A DNA stretch of 64,000 nt from Streptomyces sp. NBC_01304. Its GTDB lineage: Bacteria > Actinomycetota > Actinomycetes > Streptomycetales > Streptomycetaceae. The first letter of the stretch is position 1, and each line of letters opens with the position of its first letter. The position numbers were made by a program, and so were the translations under genes. The stretch covers positions 4,712,001 through 4,776,000 of the forward strand of contig NZ_CP109055.1 in the NCBI RefSeq assembly GCF_035975855.1. The letters run 5' to 3'. The notes beneath the pieces were generated by a model. That model saw only the letters and a list, made by a program, of their open reading frames with translations, was not told where the DNA came from and did not search any database. This document shows positions 1 to 8,118 of this stretch, piece by piece.

Positions 1-154
1 TCGGCTTGTCCGCCTGCGCGGCCGCCGCCTTGGAGGGCGAGGGCCGCTCCTTGCCCTCCGCGCTGTCGCCCTTGCCGCCACAGCCGGCGGCGGTAAATCC
101 CAGAGCAGCCACGACCAGTGCGGACACCGCACCCCGCGACAGAGTTGCCTTCAA
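1..154 (-). CDS. Putative lipoprotein, 5' part only
   Basis: The N-terminus of a minus-strand gene that continues past the left edge. From a TTG start at 154 the frame reads as a short basic N-region, a hydrophobic core and a cysteine in the context TAAGC at about residue 24, which fits a lipobox and type II signal peptide. A Gly/Lys/Ser/Pro-rich low-complexity stretch follows, typical of the linker behind a lipid-anchored cysteine. The TTG is preceded by an AGGGA-like ribosome site. A nearby GTG at 170 is in another frame. The mature domain lies outside the window, so no function can be given. Confidence 0.6.
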   Translation of the reverse strand, partial: MKATLSRGAVSALVVAALGFTAAGCGGKGDSAEGKERPSPSKAAAAQADKP

Positions 155-349
155 CGTTCCCTGCTTTCACGTTCTCCGGGCACACGCACCCATGGCGTAC
201 CCGGAGGTAATGAAAGGCCCAAGTCTCGGCCCTGAACAGGGAATTCCGGTAACGATCGGAGATCGCCGAAAAGGTTGTACGGGGCCTCATCACGGGCCGG
301 CAACGGCTGCGCTCCGCCGGGGTGGGCTCCGCCGGGGCGCGTGGCCGGG

Positions 350-1009
350 TCAGTCGTCGTAGTCCTCGGCGAGGCGGAGGCCCAGGTCTCGTTCCCAGTC
401 CTGGGCCCAGTGGCGGATCTCTGCGATCTGTTCGTCGGTCAGGCCGTACGCCGCGAACTCCTCGTCGCTCACCCAGACCAGGGCCTCCAGGCGGTCGCGC
501 AGCTCGCGGAGGTCGAAGTCCTCCGCATTCCGGGCGCCGAGCCGCTCCAGTTCGGCCATCGGATGGTCGGCGCTCATGGCATGCACGTCGATCGCGTCCC
601 GGGGAAGGCCACGGTCGCCGAGCGCCCGCATCTTCGTGGCCACGACATCGGCGATGTCGATGACGGGCCCGACGTCCATGACGACCGGGGGCCGCCAGAG
701 CACCTCCTTGAGCAGGTCGACCTCGCAACTCGCCTCGGTGACGGGATCGGTGGCCAGGAGGCGGGCCAGGCGTGGGGTCACGCTGACGTTCGAGATGCGC
801 CAGCCACGCTTCCCCAGGCCCGCGGTCAGGACCTCGACGATGTCCTCTATCGGCGCCGGGTCCTGCGTGGCGAAGTCGAGGTCCTGGCTCGGCCGGCTGA
901 CGACGCCGTGCGCCTGGACGGCGTACCCGCCCATCAGCGCCAGACCGAACACACCACCCACCTCGAACGCATCCGCCAGCAGTCGGCGATGCAGTTCCGG
1001 CATCCTCAC
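350..1009 (-). CDS. AbiEii/AbiGii-family nucleotidyltransferase (type IV toxin-like)
   Basis: A 219-residue protein of the nucleotidyltransferase fold. Near residues 26-47 it has GGYAVQAHG followed by R, S and the acidic DLDF motif, the arrangement that binds nucleotide and metal in AbiEii-type toxins. In characterised AbiE systems this protein is the growth-inhibiting toxin and a separate AbiEi protein represses the operon. No AbiEi-like winged-helix gene is seen here. Instead the start codon overlaps the stop of an unknown 129-residue protein by 4 bp (ATGA), so that protein is the likely functional partner. The family assignment is firm. Toxicity and any antiphage role are inference. Confidence 0.82.
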   Translation of the reverse strand: MRMPELHRRLLADAFEVGGVFGLALMGGYAVQAHGVVSRPSQDLDFATQDPAPIEDIVEVLTAGLGKRGWRISNVSVTPRLARLLATDPVTEASCEVDLLKEVLWRPPVVMDVGPVIDIADVVATKMRALGDRGLPRDAIDVHAMSADHPMAELERLGARNAEDFDLRELRDRLEALVWVSDEEFAAYGLTDEQIAEIRHWAQDWERDLGLRLAEDYDD

Positions 1010-1395
1010 GCGCTACCGGCCTCTCGAAGCTCGGCGAACGTGTCCTCCCAGACGGTGCGCACACCTCGGCCGAGCATCTTGCGCAGGATGGGCCAATGGG
1101 CGACCAGAAGGTCCCCGTCGAGGTACGCGACGAAGTCGTCCCGCAGTCCGTTGTTGAGGACGATCCGGTACATCCCGAGCAGCAGCTTGGTGTTCCCCAG
1201 ATCGAAGGCGCGCAGCCCGGACCAGGCCAGGTGCAGCGGCAGCTCGACCGTGCCGGTCACCGGCCCGGCCAGCTCGTCGAGCGATCCGGGCAGCCGGTCG
1301 GCGCCGTAGCTCCACCGCGCGAATGCCTGAGGATTCCGGTCTCCGTCCACGCCGCCAGTATGCCGCGCACGCTGCGTGAGGGCCCCGCGATTCAT
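1006..1395 (-). CDS. Unknown protein coupled to the AbiEii-like gene
   Basis: A 129-residue protein I do not recognise. It has Trp- and Leu-rich segments and no membrane segment or known catalytic motif. Its ATG overlaps the stop of the upstream ATPase gene (ATGA), and its own stop overlaps the start of the nucleotidyltransferase gene in the same way, so the three genes should be translated as one coupled unit. A GTG at 1350 is an alternative start, but the ATGA overlap favours 1395. Its position directly before the AbiEii-type gene suggests a partner, antitoxin or specificity role. That is inference from context only. Confidence 0.7.
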   Translation of the reverse strand: MNRGALTQRARHTGGVDGDRNPQAFARWSYGADRLPGSLDELAGPVTGTVELPLHLAWSGLRAFDLGNTKLLLGMYRIVLNNGLRDDFVAYLDGDLLVAHWPILRKMLGRGVRTVWEDTFAELREAGSA

Positions 1396-1859
1396 GCAGC
1401 AACCACCGCCTCGGCCGCGACTCCGAGCTCGAACCAGAGCAGCTTGCCGCCCCGCCCGAAGAGGTCGTCCCCCAGCGGGTAACCGCCCCAGTCATCGGCC
1501 CACAGCCGGACGAGGAGGAGGCCGCGCCCGCCATCGTCCTCGTCGGCCGCCGGGGCGGTCCGCAGTGGCCTCGACGGACGGTCGAAAGGGGGCGGGATGT
1601 GCGGGTTGGAGTCCCACACCCCGACCCTCAGACGTCCGCCCTCACCCCCACGCACCCGCATCGCCGCCGCGCCCTTTGCATGCCGGTATGCATTGGTGAC
1701 CATCTCCGAGGTCAACAGCTCGGCTGTATCGAGGAGTTCGGGCATGCCATGCCCTGCGAGTGCGGCCCGGAGGGTCATGCGGGCGACGCGCGGAGCACGC
1801 GGATCGTGGGGCAAGTGAAGGGCGTACGACCAGGGTTCGGGCGGGGATACGGTGACCAT
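1392..1859 (-). CDS. RsbW-like ATP-binding protein (HATPase_c_2)
   Basis: A protein of about 155 residues with the GHKL ATPase layout of anti-sigma-factor serine kinases. The N-box region reads LLTSEMVTNAYRHA, and DDGGRGLLLV lies near the end as the G2-like box. Streptomyces carries dozens of such single-domain proteins, and many have no known partner. The ATG at 1859 is chosen because GGAG lies just upstream. An in-frame TTG at 1895 would add 12 residues. It is the first gene of the coupled operon ending in the AbiEii-like gene and faces the XRE/DUF397 pair. An ATPase next to XRE plus DUF397 is a common Streptomyces grouping. Confidence 0.85.
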   Translation of the reverse strand: MVTVSPPEPWSYALHLPHDPRAPRVARMTLRAALAGHGMPELLDTAELLTSEMVTNAYRHAKGAAAMRVRGGEGGRLRVGVWDSNPHIPPPFDRPSRPLRTAPAADEDDGGRGLLLVRLWADDWGGYPLGDDLFGRGGKLLWFELGVAAEAVVAA

Positions 1860-2083
1860 GAGCTCCGCCTGCGGTGGGGGAATCGGGTTCACCAACGGGC
1901 TCGGCCGGGCGGTGGCATGTCGCGTTCGCGAGGGGACGCGGAGCGCTTCCGGCTTACGGGCCAGGCCAGTTGGGCGGCTTGGGACTCACCGTAGCGGCGC
2001 CCGTAGAATGGTTCCTACGGAATCTGCGGATGTATCCGACGTTCCACCCGTGTGGGTGACGGACGACAAGGAAGCGGACGAGC

Positions 2084-2935
2084 ATGCCACCGAGGCCAAC
2101 CCCCACCGCACGCCAGCTCCGCCTGGGAGTTGAGCTGCGCAAGCTGCGAGAGCAAGCCGGACTGACCGCTCGCGAGGCGGGCGAGATGCTCGGCGCCAAC
2201 CAGGCGCGCATCAGCAACATCGAAACGGGGCGCTTCGGCCTCAGCGAACAGCGCATCCGCACCCTCGCCCGGAACTACGACTGCACCGACGAACCTCTCG
2301 TCGACGCCCTCGTCGCCATGGCGTCCGATCGGAAACGTGGCTGGTGGGAGGAGTATCGCGACACCTTGTCGCCCCGCATGCTGGACTTGGCCGAGATGGA
2401 GCACCACGCCAAGGCCCTACGCGTCGCCCAGGTCATCAACATCCCCGGCTTGCTCCAGACTCCCGAGCACGCCCGCGCGCTCTTCCGCGAAGTAGTCCCC
2501 GCCCTACGCCCGCACGAGATCGAGTACCGCGTCTCCCACCGCATCAAGCGCCAGGCCATCCTGTTCCGGGATGAGCCGATGCCGTACACCGCGATCATCC
2601 ACGAGGCCGCCCTGCGCATGCAGTTCGGCGGACGCGAAGTGGCTCGCGCCCAGTTGGCCCACCTGGTCGAGACGAGCGAGTCACCTCACGTCTCGCTGCG
2701 CGTCATCCCCTTCGACGGCACCTCGTTCCCCACCGTTGGGCACGGCCTCGACTACGCCTACGGCCCCGTACCGGCACTCGATACCGCACAACTGGACGCG
2801 GCCCATGGCAGCGAACTCATCGATGCATCAGCACAGTTGACCAAGTACCGACTGGTGCTGGACCGCATGGAGAAGGCCACCCTGGAGCCGGACCCGTCCC
2901 GCACCCTCATCCAGCGCATCGCCCAGGGCACCTGA
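2084..2935 (+). CDS. XRE-family regulator with DUF5753 (Scr1-like)
   Basis: A 283-residue protein. Residues 14-70 form a helix-turn-helix of the XRE type, including LTAREAGEMLGANQARISNIE. The remaining 200 residues are the DUF5753 domain, with the characteristic INIPGLLQTPEHARAL segment and a GRE(V)ARAQL stretch. These proteins usually pair with a DUF397 protein encoded directly downstream, as here (9 bp gap), and behave like antitoxin/regulator and partner. A TAGAAT hexamer at 2004-2009 is a possible -10 box for this gene. The -35 is unclear. Confidence 0.9.
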   Translation: MPPRPTPTARQLRLGVELRKLREQAGLTAREAGEMLGANQARISNIETGRFGLSEQRIRTLARNYDCTDEPLVDALVAMASDRKRGWWEEYRDTLSPRMLDLAEMEHHAKALRVAQVINIPGLLQTPEHARALFREVVPALRPHEIEYRVSHRIKRQAILFRDEPMPYTAIIHEAALRMQFGGREVARAQLAHLVETSESPHVSLRVIPFDGTSFPTVGHGLDYAYGPVPALDTAQLDAAHGSELIDASAQLTKYRLVLDRMEKATLEPDPSRTLIQRIAQGT

Positions 2936-2944
2936 AAGGCCACC

Positions 2945-3127
2945 ATGACCAACCTGACCTGGCAGAAGTCCACGTACAGCGAGGAGGCGTCCTCCTGCGT
3001 CTACGTCGCCACCACCCCCGCCGGAACGATCCACCTCCGCGAAAGCGACGACCCCGAGGTGATCCTGAGCGCGTCCCCCGACTCCCTGCTCGCCCTGATA
3101 CGAGCCCTCAGGAGCCGCGCTTCTTGA
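2945..3127 (+). CDS. DUF397 small protein
   Basis: A complete 60-residue DUF397 protein. The typical WQKSTYS opening lies near residue 6, a central beta-rich stretch contains HLRESDDPEV, and the end is a short basic helix. DUF397 proteins are actinobacterial partners of XRE/DUF5753 regulators; BldB belongs to this superfamily in a loose sense. The gene begins 9 bp after the regulator gene and must be cotranscribed with it. No enzymatic motif is present. Confidence 0.88.
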   Translation: MTNLTWQKSTYSEEASSCVYVATTPAGTIHLRESDDPEVILSASPDSLLALIRALRSRAS

Positions 3128-3435
3128 GGCGAGGGGCTTCGTGGGGGGAAAGTGCCACCAGGCGGCCCGATATGCCCGATACAACTGCCCCTTTTCCCCC
3201 ACGCACCCCCAGGAGGCCTCCCCTCCGGGGCGTACGTCGGCCCGCGAGCCACCGCAAGCAACAAGCACACCTTGTGACTCAGGCCACATAAGAATTCTGT
3301 GAATGCCCGCACAACCATTCACACCCATCACAGGTCACACATGCGAACCAACGGCCACACCTGTACCTCCATACGGGAGGGCCCCCGACCTGTGCCGCGC
3401 TTGCCCGCGTGGACACCGCACCTCCCGAGGTCTTC
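3128..3435. promoter_or_regulatory. 308-bp intergenic region with inverted repeat
   Basis: I see no coding signal here. It should hold the promoter of the cell-wall protein gene at 3436. A perfect 8-bp inverted repeat, TGTGAATG/CATTCACA, occupies 3298-3305 and 3316-3323 with a 10-nt spacer and could be an operator. Around 3212-3232 the GC-rich sequence (AGGCCTCCCC) can form a short hairpin downstream of the DUF397 gene. No convincing -35/-10 pair was found. Confidence 0.35.
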
Positions 3436-4410
3436 ATGAAGCTTCGCCGTGTCATGGCCGCTGCGGCCGTTACGGCCGTCATAGCCCCCGCCGCTCTGCT
3501 GTCGGCGACGGCTGCGTACGCGACGGAGGAGACGCCCGGCGCGACGCCGAGTGCCTCGGAGACCACGCCGGAGACGGGCACACCGACGCCGACCGCGCCC
3601 GAGACGACGCCGGAGACGGGCACACCGACGCCGAGCGCCTCCGAGACCACGCCGGAGACCGGCACCCCGACGCCGACCGCGTCCGAGACCACGCCGGGCG
3701 CCACCCCGACCGCGACGGAGAGCGAGACGGTCTCCCCGTCGCCGGACCCGGACGAGTGCACCACCGTGACGGACGGCGCGAGCATCGAGACGACCCTCAC
3801 CGGGCTGCCCTCGAAGATCGTCGCCGGCTCGGGCTGGCACAACTTCACCTACGAGGCGACGAACACCTCCGACCAGGAGATGCACGCCATTCAGGCGTAT
3901 GTCGACGTCATCGGTATCGACGGGGCAGACCTCGAGGTGATCTCCAAGTACCTCTCGGTCGAGTGGAAGAGCGAGTCCGGCTGGGAGTCGATCGCCGACA
4001 CGGCCGGCTACTTCGGCACCGCCGAGAAGGTCGCCGCGGGCGAGACCATCACCGCTGAGCTGCGCGTGAAGGTCGACGCCAAGGCCCCGGCCGGCTACGG
4101 CTACGCGTTCAGCTCCGGCGTCTACGTCTCCGAGGACGGCGACTGCGAGTTCAGCGAAGACATGATGTTCGAGTTCGACATCCTCGCCGCGGGCAGCAAG
4201 CCGGGCAAGGTTCCGCCCGCCAAGGGCAAGCCGGGCAAGGGCAACAAGCCTGCCCCGCAGGGCGGCCACGAGGAGATCGACGGCAACCTCGCCTCGACCG
4301 GCTCCAGCTCCCAGCTCCCCGTCATCGGCCTGATCGGCGGCATCACCATCGTCGCCGGTGCCGGAGTCGTCTTCGCGATGAAGCGCCGCAAGAGCGCCGA
4401 CGCCGCGTAA
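3436..4410 (+). CDS. Secreted repeat protein with sortase LAxTG signal
   Basis: A 324-residue exported protein. It has an N-terminal signal peptide (basic MKLRR, Ala-rich core, probable cleavage near residue 28) and then a Thr/Pro/Glu-rich stalk of about 14-residue repeats (ASETTPETGTPTPT and variants, four copies). A beta-rich domain of about 150 residues follows, then a Gly/Lys/Pro linker, the sorting signal LASTG, a hydrophobic helix and the basic tail MKRRKS. LAxTG followed by a transmembrane helix and positive charges is the substrate pattern of class E sortases, which anchor Streptomyces surface proteins to peptidoglycan. The ATG at 3436 begins exactly at the signal peptide. The ligand or role of the folded domain is unknown. 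Confidence 0.85.
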   Translation: MKLRRVMAAAAVTAVIAPAALLSATAAYATEETPGATPSASETTPETGTPTPTAPETTPETGTPTPSASETTPETGTPTPTASETTPGATPTATESETVSPSPDPDECTTVTDGASIETTLTGLPSKIVAGSGWHNFTYEATNTSDQEMHAIQAYVDVIGIDGADLEVISKYLSVEWKSESGWESIADTAGYFGTAEKVAAGETITAELRVKVDAKAPAGYGYAFSSGVYVSEDGDCEFSEDMMFEFDILAAGSKPGKVPPAKGKPGKGNKPAPQGGHEEIDGNLASTGSSSQLPVIGLIGGITIVAGAGVVFAMKRRKSADAA

Positions 4411-4434
4411 GGCACGGCAACACCCCACACACGT

Positions 4435-4470
4435 AAGGGACCTGCGCTCGGAGGGGGGCGCAGGTCCCTT
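4435..4470. terminator. Bidirectional hairpin terminator
   Basis: A perfect 13-bp stem (AAGGGACCTGCGC with its complement at 4458-4470) and a 10-nt G-rich loop lie between the convergent surface-protein and choD genes, 24 bp after one stop and 32 bp from the other. The stem ends in AAGG/CCTTT. There is no long U-run, as is usual for Streptomyces terminators. Confidence 0.8.
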
Positions 4471-4502
4471 TCGCATGCCTCACTTCAACGGCTTCGTACG
4501 CG

Positions 4503-6296
4503 CTACTTCTTCGGCGGAACCGCCGGCATCCCCAGGAACGGCAGCTTCAGCGCGCCGAACGCATCCGCCGGCACCACCGGCGACTTGGGCGTCACAGCCG
4601 TGAGCCGCGCATACTCCGAGCCCTGGGCCGGACGCGCGTCCGCCTCGCCCTTGTTGGGCCACAGCGACATCGCGCGCTCGGCCTGGGCGGTGATCGTCAG
4701 GGACGGGTTCACGCCCAGGTTCGCCGTGACCGCGGCGCCGTCCACCACGGAGATGCCCGGGTGGCCGTACAGCCGGTGGTAGGGGTCGATCACCCCGGAC
4801 TCGGCCGAGTCGCCGATCGGGCAGCCGCCGAGGAAGTGGGCGGTCAGGGGCGTGCCCATCAGCTCGCCCACGTTGGACCCGGCGAAGCCGTTGATCTCCT
4901 CGGCCAGCAGGGTCGCGGCCTGCGTCGCCTCGCGGATCTGGTTCGGGTTGGGCGCGCCGTGGCCCTGCCGGGCCGTCAGCAGACCCTTCCCCAGGCCGCC
5001 CGGTTTCCGGTACGTCGTCAGGGAGTTGTCCAGGGACTGCATCACCAGGCCGATGATCGTGCGCTCCGACCAGCGGCGGTTGGAGAGCGAACGCATCATC
5101 AGCCAGGGGTGCTTGGCACAGTTGCCGAGCCAGCCGAGGACCCGCCGGGAGGAGTAGGGGACCTGGAGGATCGTCATGCCGCCCATGGCGTTCGAGCCCT
5201 TGCCGTAGCGGACGGGCTCGATGTGGGTGCTGTCGTTGGGGTGGATGGAGGACGTGATCGCGACGCCCCGCGTGAAGTCCACCTTCGCGGCCCCGTGGCG
5301 CTTCTTGTACCGCCTGTTGTCGGTCTGGGCGCCGACCAGGGCCTCGGAGTTCGTGCGGGTCAAGTCGCCCAGTCGAGAGGACAGTTGGGGCAGCAGGCCG
5401 GTGTCCTTCATGCGGTGCAGGAGCGTCTGCGTGCCGTACGTGCCCGCCGCGATCACGACCCGCGAAGCCGTGAACGTACGCCCCTGACCCTTCCTCTTCT
5501 TGTCCGTCGGCAGCGTGGCCACCGCGAAGCCGCCCCGCGAGTCCTCCGTGACGGAGACGACGGACGTCATCGGGTGGATGACGGCACCCGCCTTCTCCGC
5601 CAGATACAGATAGTTCTCGTTGAGGGTGTTCTTCGCGCCGTGCCGGCAGCCCGTCATGCACTCCCCGCACTCGGTGCACGCCTTGCGGGACGGGCCCGCG
5701 CCGCCGAAGTAGGGGTCCTGGACCTCCGCGCCGGGCTTGGCCTTCGCCGAGCCGTCGGCATCCGAACCGTCCCCGTAGAAGACCCCGACCGGCGCCATGT
5801 GGAAGGAGTCCCCGACCCCCATCGCCTCGGCGGTCGCCTTGAGGTGGACGTCGGATGGGGTCATGGTCGGGTTGAGCCGTACGCCGAGCATGCGCTGCGC
5901 CTGGTCGTAGTACGGCTTCAACTCCTCCTGCCAGTCGGTGATGTCCTTCCACTGCGGGTCGTTGAAGAACGCGGCCGGGGGGACGTAGAGCGTGTTGGCG
6001 TAGTTGAGCGAACCGCCGCCCACCCCCGCGCCCGCGAGCACCATCACATTGCCGAGCAGATGGATGCGCTGGATGCCGAACAGGCCGAGCGCCGGGGCCC
6101 AGAGGTAGTTCTTCAGGTCCCAGGAGTTGCGCGGCAGCGTCTCGCGCGTGAAGCGGCGGCCCGCCTCAAGGACGCCGACGCGGTAGCCCTTCTCCGAAAG
6201 CCGCAGCGCGGAGACTGCGCCGCCGAAGCCGGAACCGACGACCACGACGTCGTAGTCGTACGCCTGTTGATTCTGGACAGACTCGTCCTGGGACAC
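4503..6296 (-). CDS. choD: ChoD-like GMC family FAD oxidoreductase
   Basis: A 597-residue flavoprotein. The FAD dinucleotide motif GSGFGG occupies residues 21-26, AGAGVGGGSLNYAN lies near 95-110, and the C-terminal GMC FAD-binding part contains HFLGGCPIG and a late GHPGISVVDG. It matches Mycobacterium tuberculosis ChoD (annotated cholesterol oxidase) in length and layout better than secreted Streptomyces cholesterol oxidases. It has no signal peptide, so it should act in the cytoplasm. An internal cluster C-x2-C-x2-C-x3-C (CTECGECMTGC) resembles an iron-sulfur ligand set. The substrate is not proven; sterol or another alcohol is likely. It lies 60 bp downstream of the aldehyde dehydrogenase gene on the same strand. 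Confidence 0.85.
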   Translation of the reverse strand: MSQDESVQNQQAYDYDVVVVGSGFGGAVSALRLSEKGYRVGVLEAGRRFTRETLPRNSWDLKNYLWAPALGLFGIQRIHLLGNVMVLAGAGVGGGSLNYANTLYVPPAAFFNDPQWKDITDWQEELKPYYDQAQRMLGVRLNPTMTPSDVHLKATAEAMGVGDSFHMAPVGVFYGDGSDADGSAKAKPGAEVQDPYFGGAGPSRKACTECGECMTGCRHGAKNTLNENYLYLAEKAGAVIHPMTSVVSVTEDSRGGFAVATLPTDKKRKGQGRTFTASRVVIAAGTYGTQTLLHRMKDTGLLPQLSSRLGDLTRTNSEALVGAQTDNRRYKKRHGAAKVDFTRGVAITSSIHPNDSTHIEPVRYGKGSNAMGGMTILQVPYSSRRVLGWLGNCAKHPWLMMRSLSNRRWSERTIIGLVMQSLDNSLTTYRKPGGLGKGLLTARQGHGAPNPNQIREATQAATLLAEEINGFAGSNVGELMGTPLTAHFLGGCPIGDSAESGVIDPYHRLYGHPGISVVDGAAVTANLGVNPSLTITAQAERAMSLWPNKGEADARPAQGSEYARLTAVTPKSPVVPADAFGALKLPFLGMPAVPPKK

Positions 6297-6356
6297 CGAT
6301 ACCTCCGTAGAAACCTGCAGGTCAGCGACGTACGAGCAGAAGGGGAAACGGGCGGG

Positions 6357-7976
6357 TCAGCGGAGGCGGAACACCTTCATCGCCTTCAGGCTGCGGCTCA
6401 TGAACGCCGCGTACTTCTCGTCGTTCATCCCGAACGAGGGGGCCATCGGCATGATGCGCTGGTGCGCGACCGTCTGCGCCTCGGTGTACTTGAGGATGCC
6501 CTCGGAGCCGTGCCGGCGGCCGAGGCCGGACTCCTTCATGCCGCCCATCGGGGACTGGACGCTGCCGTACGCGGGCGCGTAGCCCTCGTTGACGTTGACG
6601 GTGCCGGTACGCAGCCGGGCAGCGACCGCCCGGCCCCTGCGCCCGTCCTTCGTCCAGACCGACGAATTGAGGCCGTACGGCGTCGCGTTGGCGAGCTCGA
6701 CCGCCTTGTCCTCGTCCTTGAAGCGGTAGATGGAGACGACCGGGCCGAAGGTCTCCTCGGTGCACACCGCCATCGGGTCCTCGACGCCGTCCAGGATGGT
6801 CGGCTCGAAGAAGAAGGGGCCGATGTCGGGACGGGCGACGCCGCCCGCGACCAGCGTCGCGCCCTTCGCGACGGCCTCCTCGACGTGCCGCTTGACCGTC
6901 TCGATCTGGCGCTCGCCGACGAGCGAGCCCATGTCGGCGCCGTACGCGAGGGACTTGCCGAGGCGCATCGCCTTGGTACGGGCGGCGAAGCGCTCCACGA
7001 ACGCGTCGGCGATCGACTCGTGGACGTACAACCGCTCGATGGAGATGCAGAGTTGACCGGCGGAGGAGAAGCAGGCGCGGACCGCACCGGCCGCGGCCTT
7101 CTCCACGTCCGCGTCGTGGAGCACCAACATGGCGTTCTTGCCGCCGAGTTCGAGCGATACGCCGACGAGGCGGGCGGCGGCGCCCTGCGCGACCTCGCGT
7201 CCCGTGCGGGTCGAGCCGGTGAAGGAGACGTAGTCGGCGTGCTTGACCAACTCCGGGCCGATGACCGGGCCTTCGCCGAGCACGACCTGGAAGACCTCGG
7301 CGGGCAGACCGGCCTCGATGAGGAGGTCACGCGCCCAGAGCGCGGTGAGGCAGGTCTCGGTGTCGGGCTTCATCACGACCGCGTTGCCGGACACGAAGGC
7401 CGGGAGCGCGTCGCCGACGGAGAGCTCGAAGGGGTAGTTCCAGGGGGCGATCTGGCCTACCACGCCCCGGGGTTGGCGGTTCTCGGTGACCTTGGTGAGG
7501 GTCGGCACGGCGCCCGTGTGGCGCTTGGGGCGCAGGTAGGAGGGGGCCTTGCGGCCGTAGTGGCGGGCCGCGACGGCCACCGCCTGGACTTCCTCGTGCG
7601 CGTGCAGGCGGGCCTTGCCGGTCTCCAGCTGGATGAGGTCGAGGACCTCGGCCTGGCGGGCGAGCACCAGGTCGTGGAAGCGGAGCAGGACCGCGGCGCG
7701 CTGCCGGACCGGCACCTGGGCCCATATGAGCTGGGCCTCGCGGGCCCGCTCGAAGGCGAGGGTCACGTCGTCGGGCGTGGACTCGGGCAGGTCCGCCAGC
7801 TTCTCGCCGGTGAACGGGGTGTGGTTGGCCGTCCGCCCACCGCCCACGACACCGCGGGTGAGCTGGGCGACCAGCTCGGGCGTGACGACGTCGGACGCCG
7901 TACGGGCGCCTTGGGGGGCCGGGGCGAGGGGGTTCGTGCCGGCGGCGGTGGGGGCGGGGGCCTGCGAGTCCGTCAT
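6357..7976 (-). CDS. gabD2: Succinic semialdehyde dehydrogenase (GabD2-like)
   Basis: A 539-residue aldehyde dehydrogenase. PWNYPFEL is at 178-185, the cofactor loop FTGSTRTG at 252-259, the general base Glu276 in LELGGK and the catalytic Cys310 in GQLCISIER; the CISIER context is typical of the NADP-type succinic semialdehyde dehydrogenase group. It would oxidise succinic semialdehyde to succinate at the end of the GABA shunt. The ATG at 7976 (MTDSQ) is chosen over an upstream start at 8033 because the extra residues are low-complexity and not family-like. It probably shares a transcript with choD. The exact aldehyde substrate is inferred. Confidence 0.85.
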   Translation of the reverse strand: MTDSQAPAPTAAGTNPLAPAPQGARTASDVVTPELVAQLTRGVVGGGRTANHTPFTGEKLADLPESTPDDVTLAFERAREAQLIWAQVPVRQRAAVLLRFHDLVLARQAEVLDLIQLETGKARLHAHEEVQAVAVAARHYGRKAPSYLRPKRHTGAVPTLTKVTENRQPRGVVGQIAPWNYPFELSVGDALPAFVSGNAVVMKPDTETCLTALWARDLLIEAGLPAEVFQVVLGEGPVIGPELVKHADYVSFTGSTRTGREVAQGAAARLVGVSLELGGKNAMLVLHDADVEKAAAGAVRACFSSAGQLCISIERLYVHESIADAFVERFAARTKAMRLGKSLAYGADMGSLVGERQIETVKRHVEEAVAKGATLVAGGVARPDIGPFFFEPTILDGVEDPMAVCTEETFGPVVSIYRFKDEDKAVELANATPYGLNSSVWTKDGRRGRAVAARLRTGTVNVNEGYAPAYGSVQSPMGGMKESGLGRRHGSEGILKYTEAQTVAHQRIMPMAPSFGMNDEKYAAFMSRSLKAMKVFRLR

Positions 7977-8118
7977 GGCGTGAGCGTACGGCGCCGGGAC
8001 CGGTTTGTGTACCCGTCGGTAACGCGCCTTCACCGGCTTTCACGGGCTCCGCACACCGCGCCAGCGATCGCTGGCAGCAAAGGGCCTGATCAGGGGCTTG
8101 TCGGCCGCGGCGGGGGGC

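Noticed and set aside
1852..2133. Short plus-strand frames across the divergent region before the XRE gene
   Set aside because: No ribosome site and no similarity; they overlap the promoter region and the true starts on both sides.
3553..3720. Repeated 42-bp units considered as a CRISPR or satellite array
   Set aside because: They encode the 14-residue Thr/Pro/Glu stalk of the surface protein in frame; there are no spacers.
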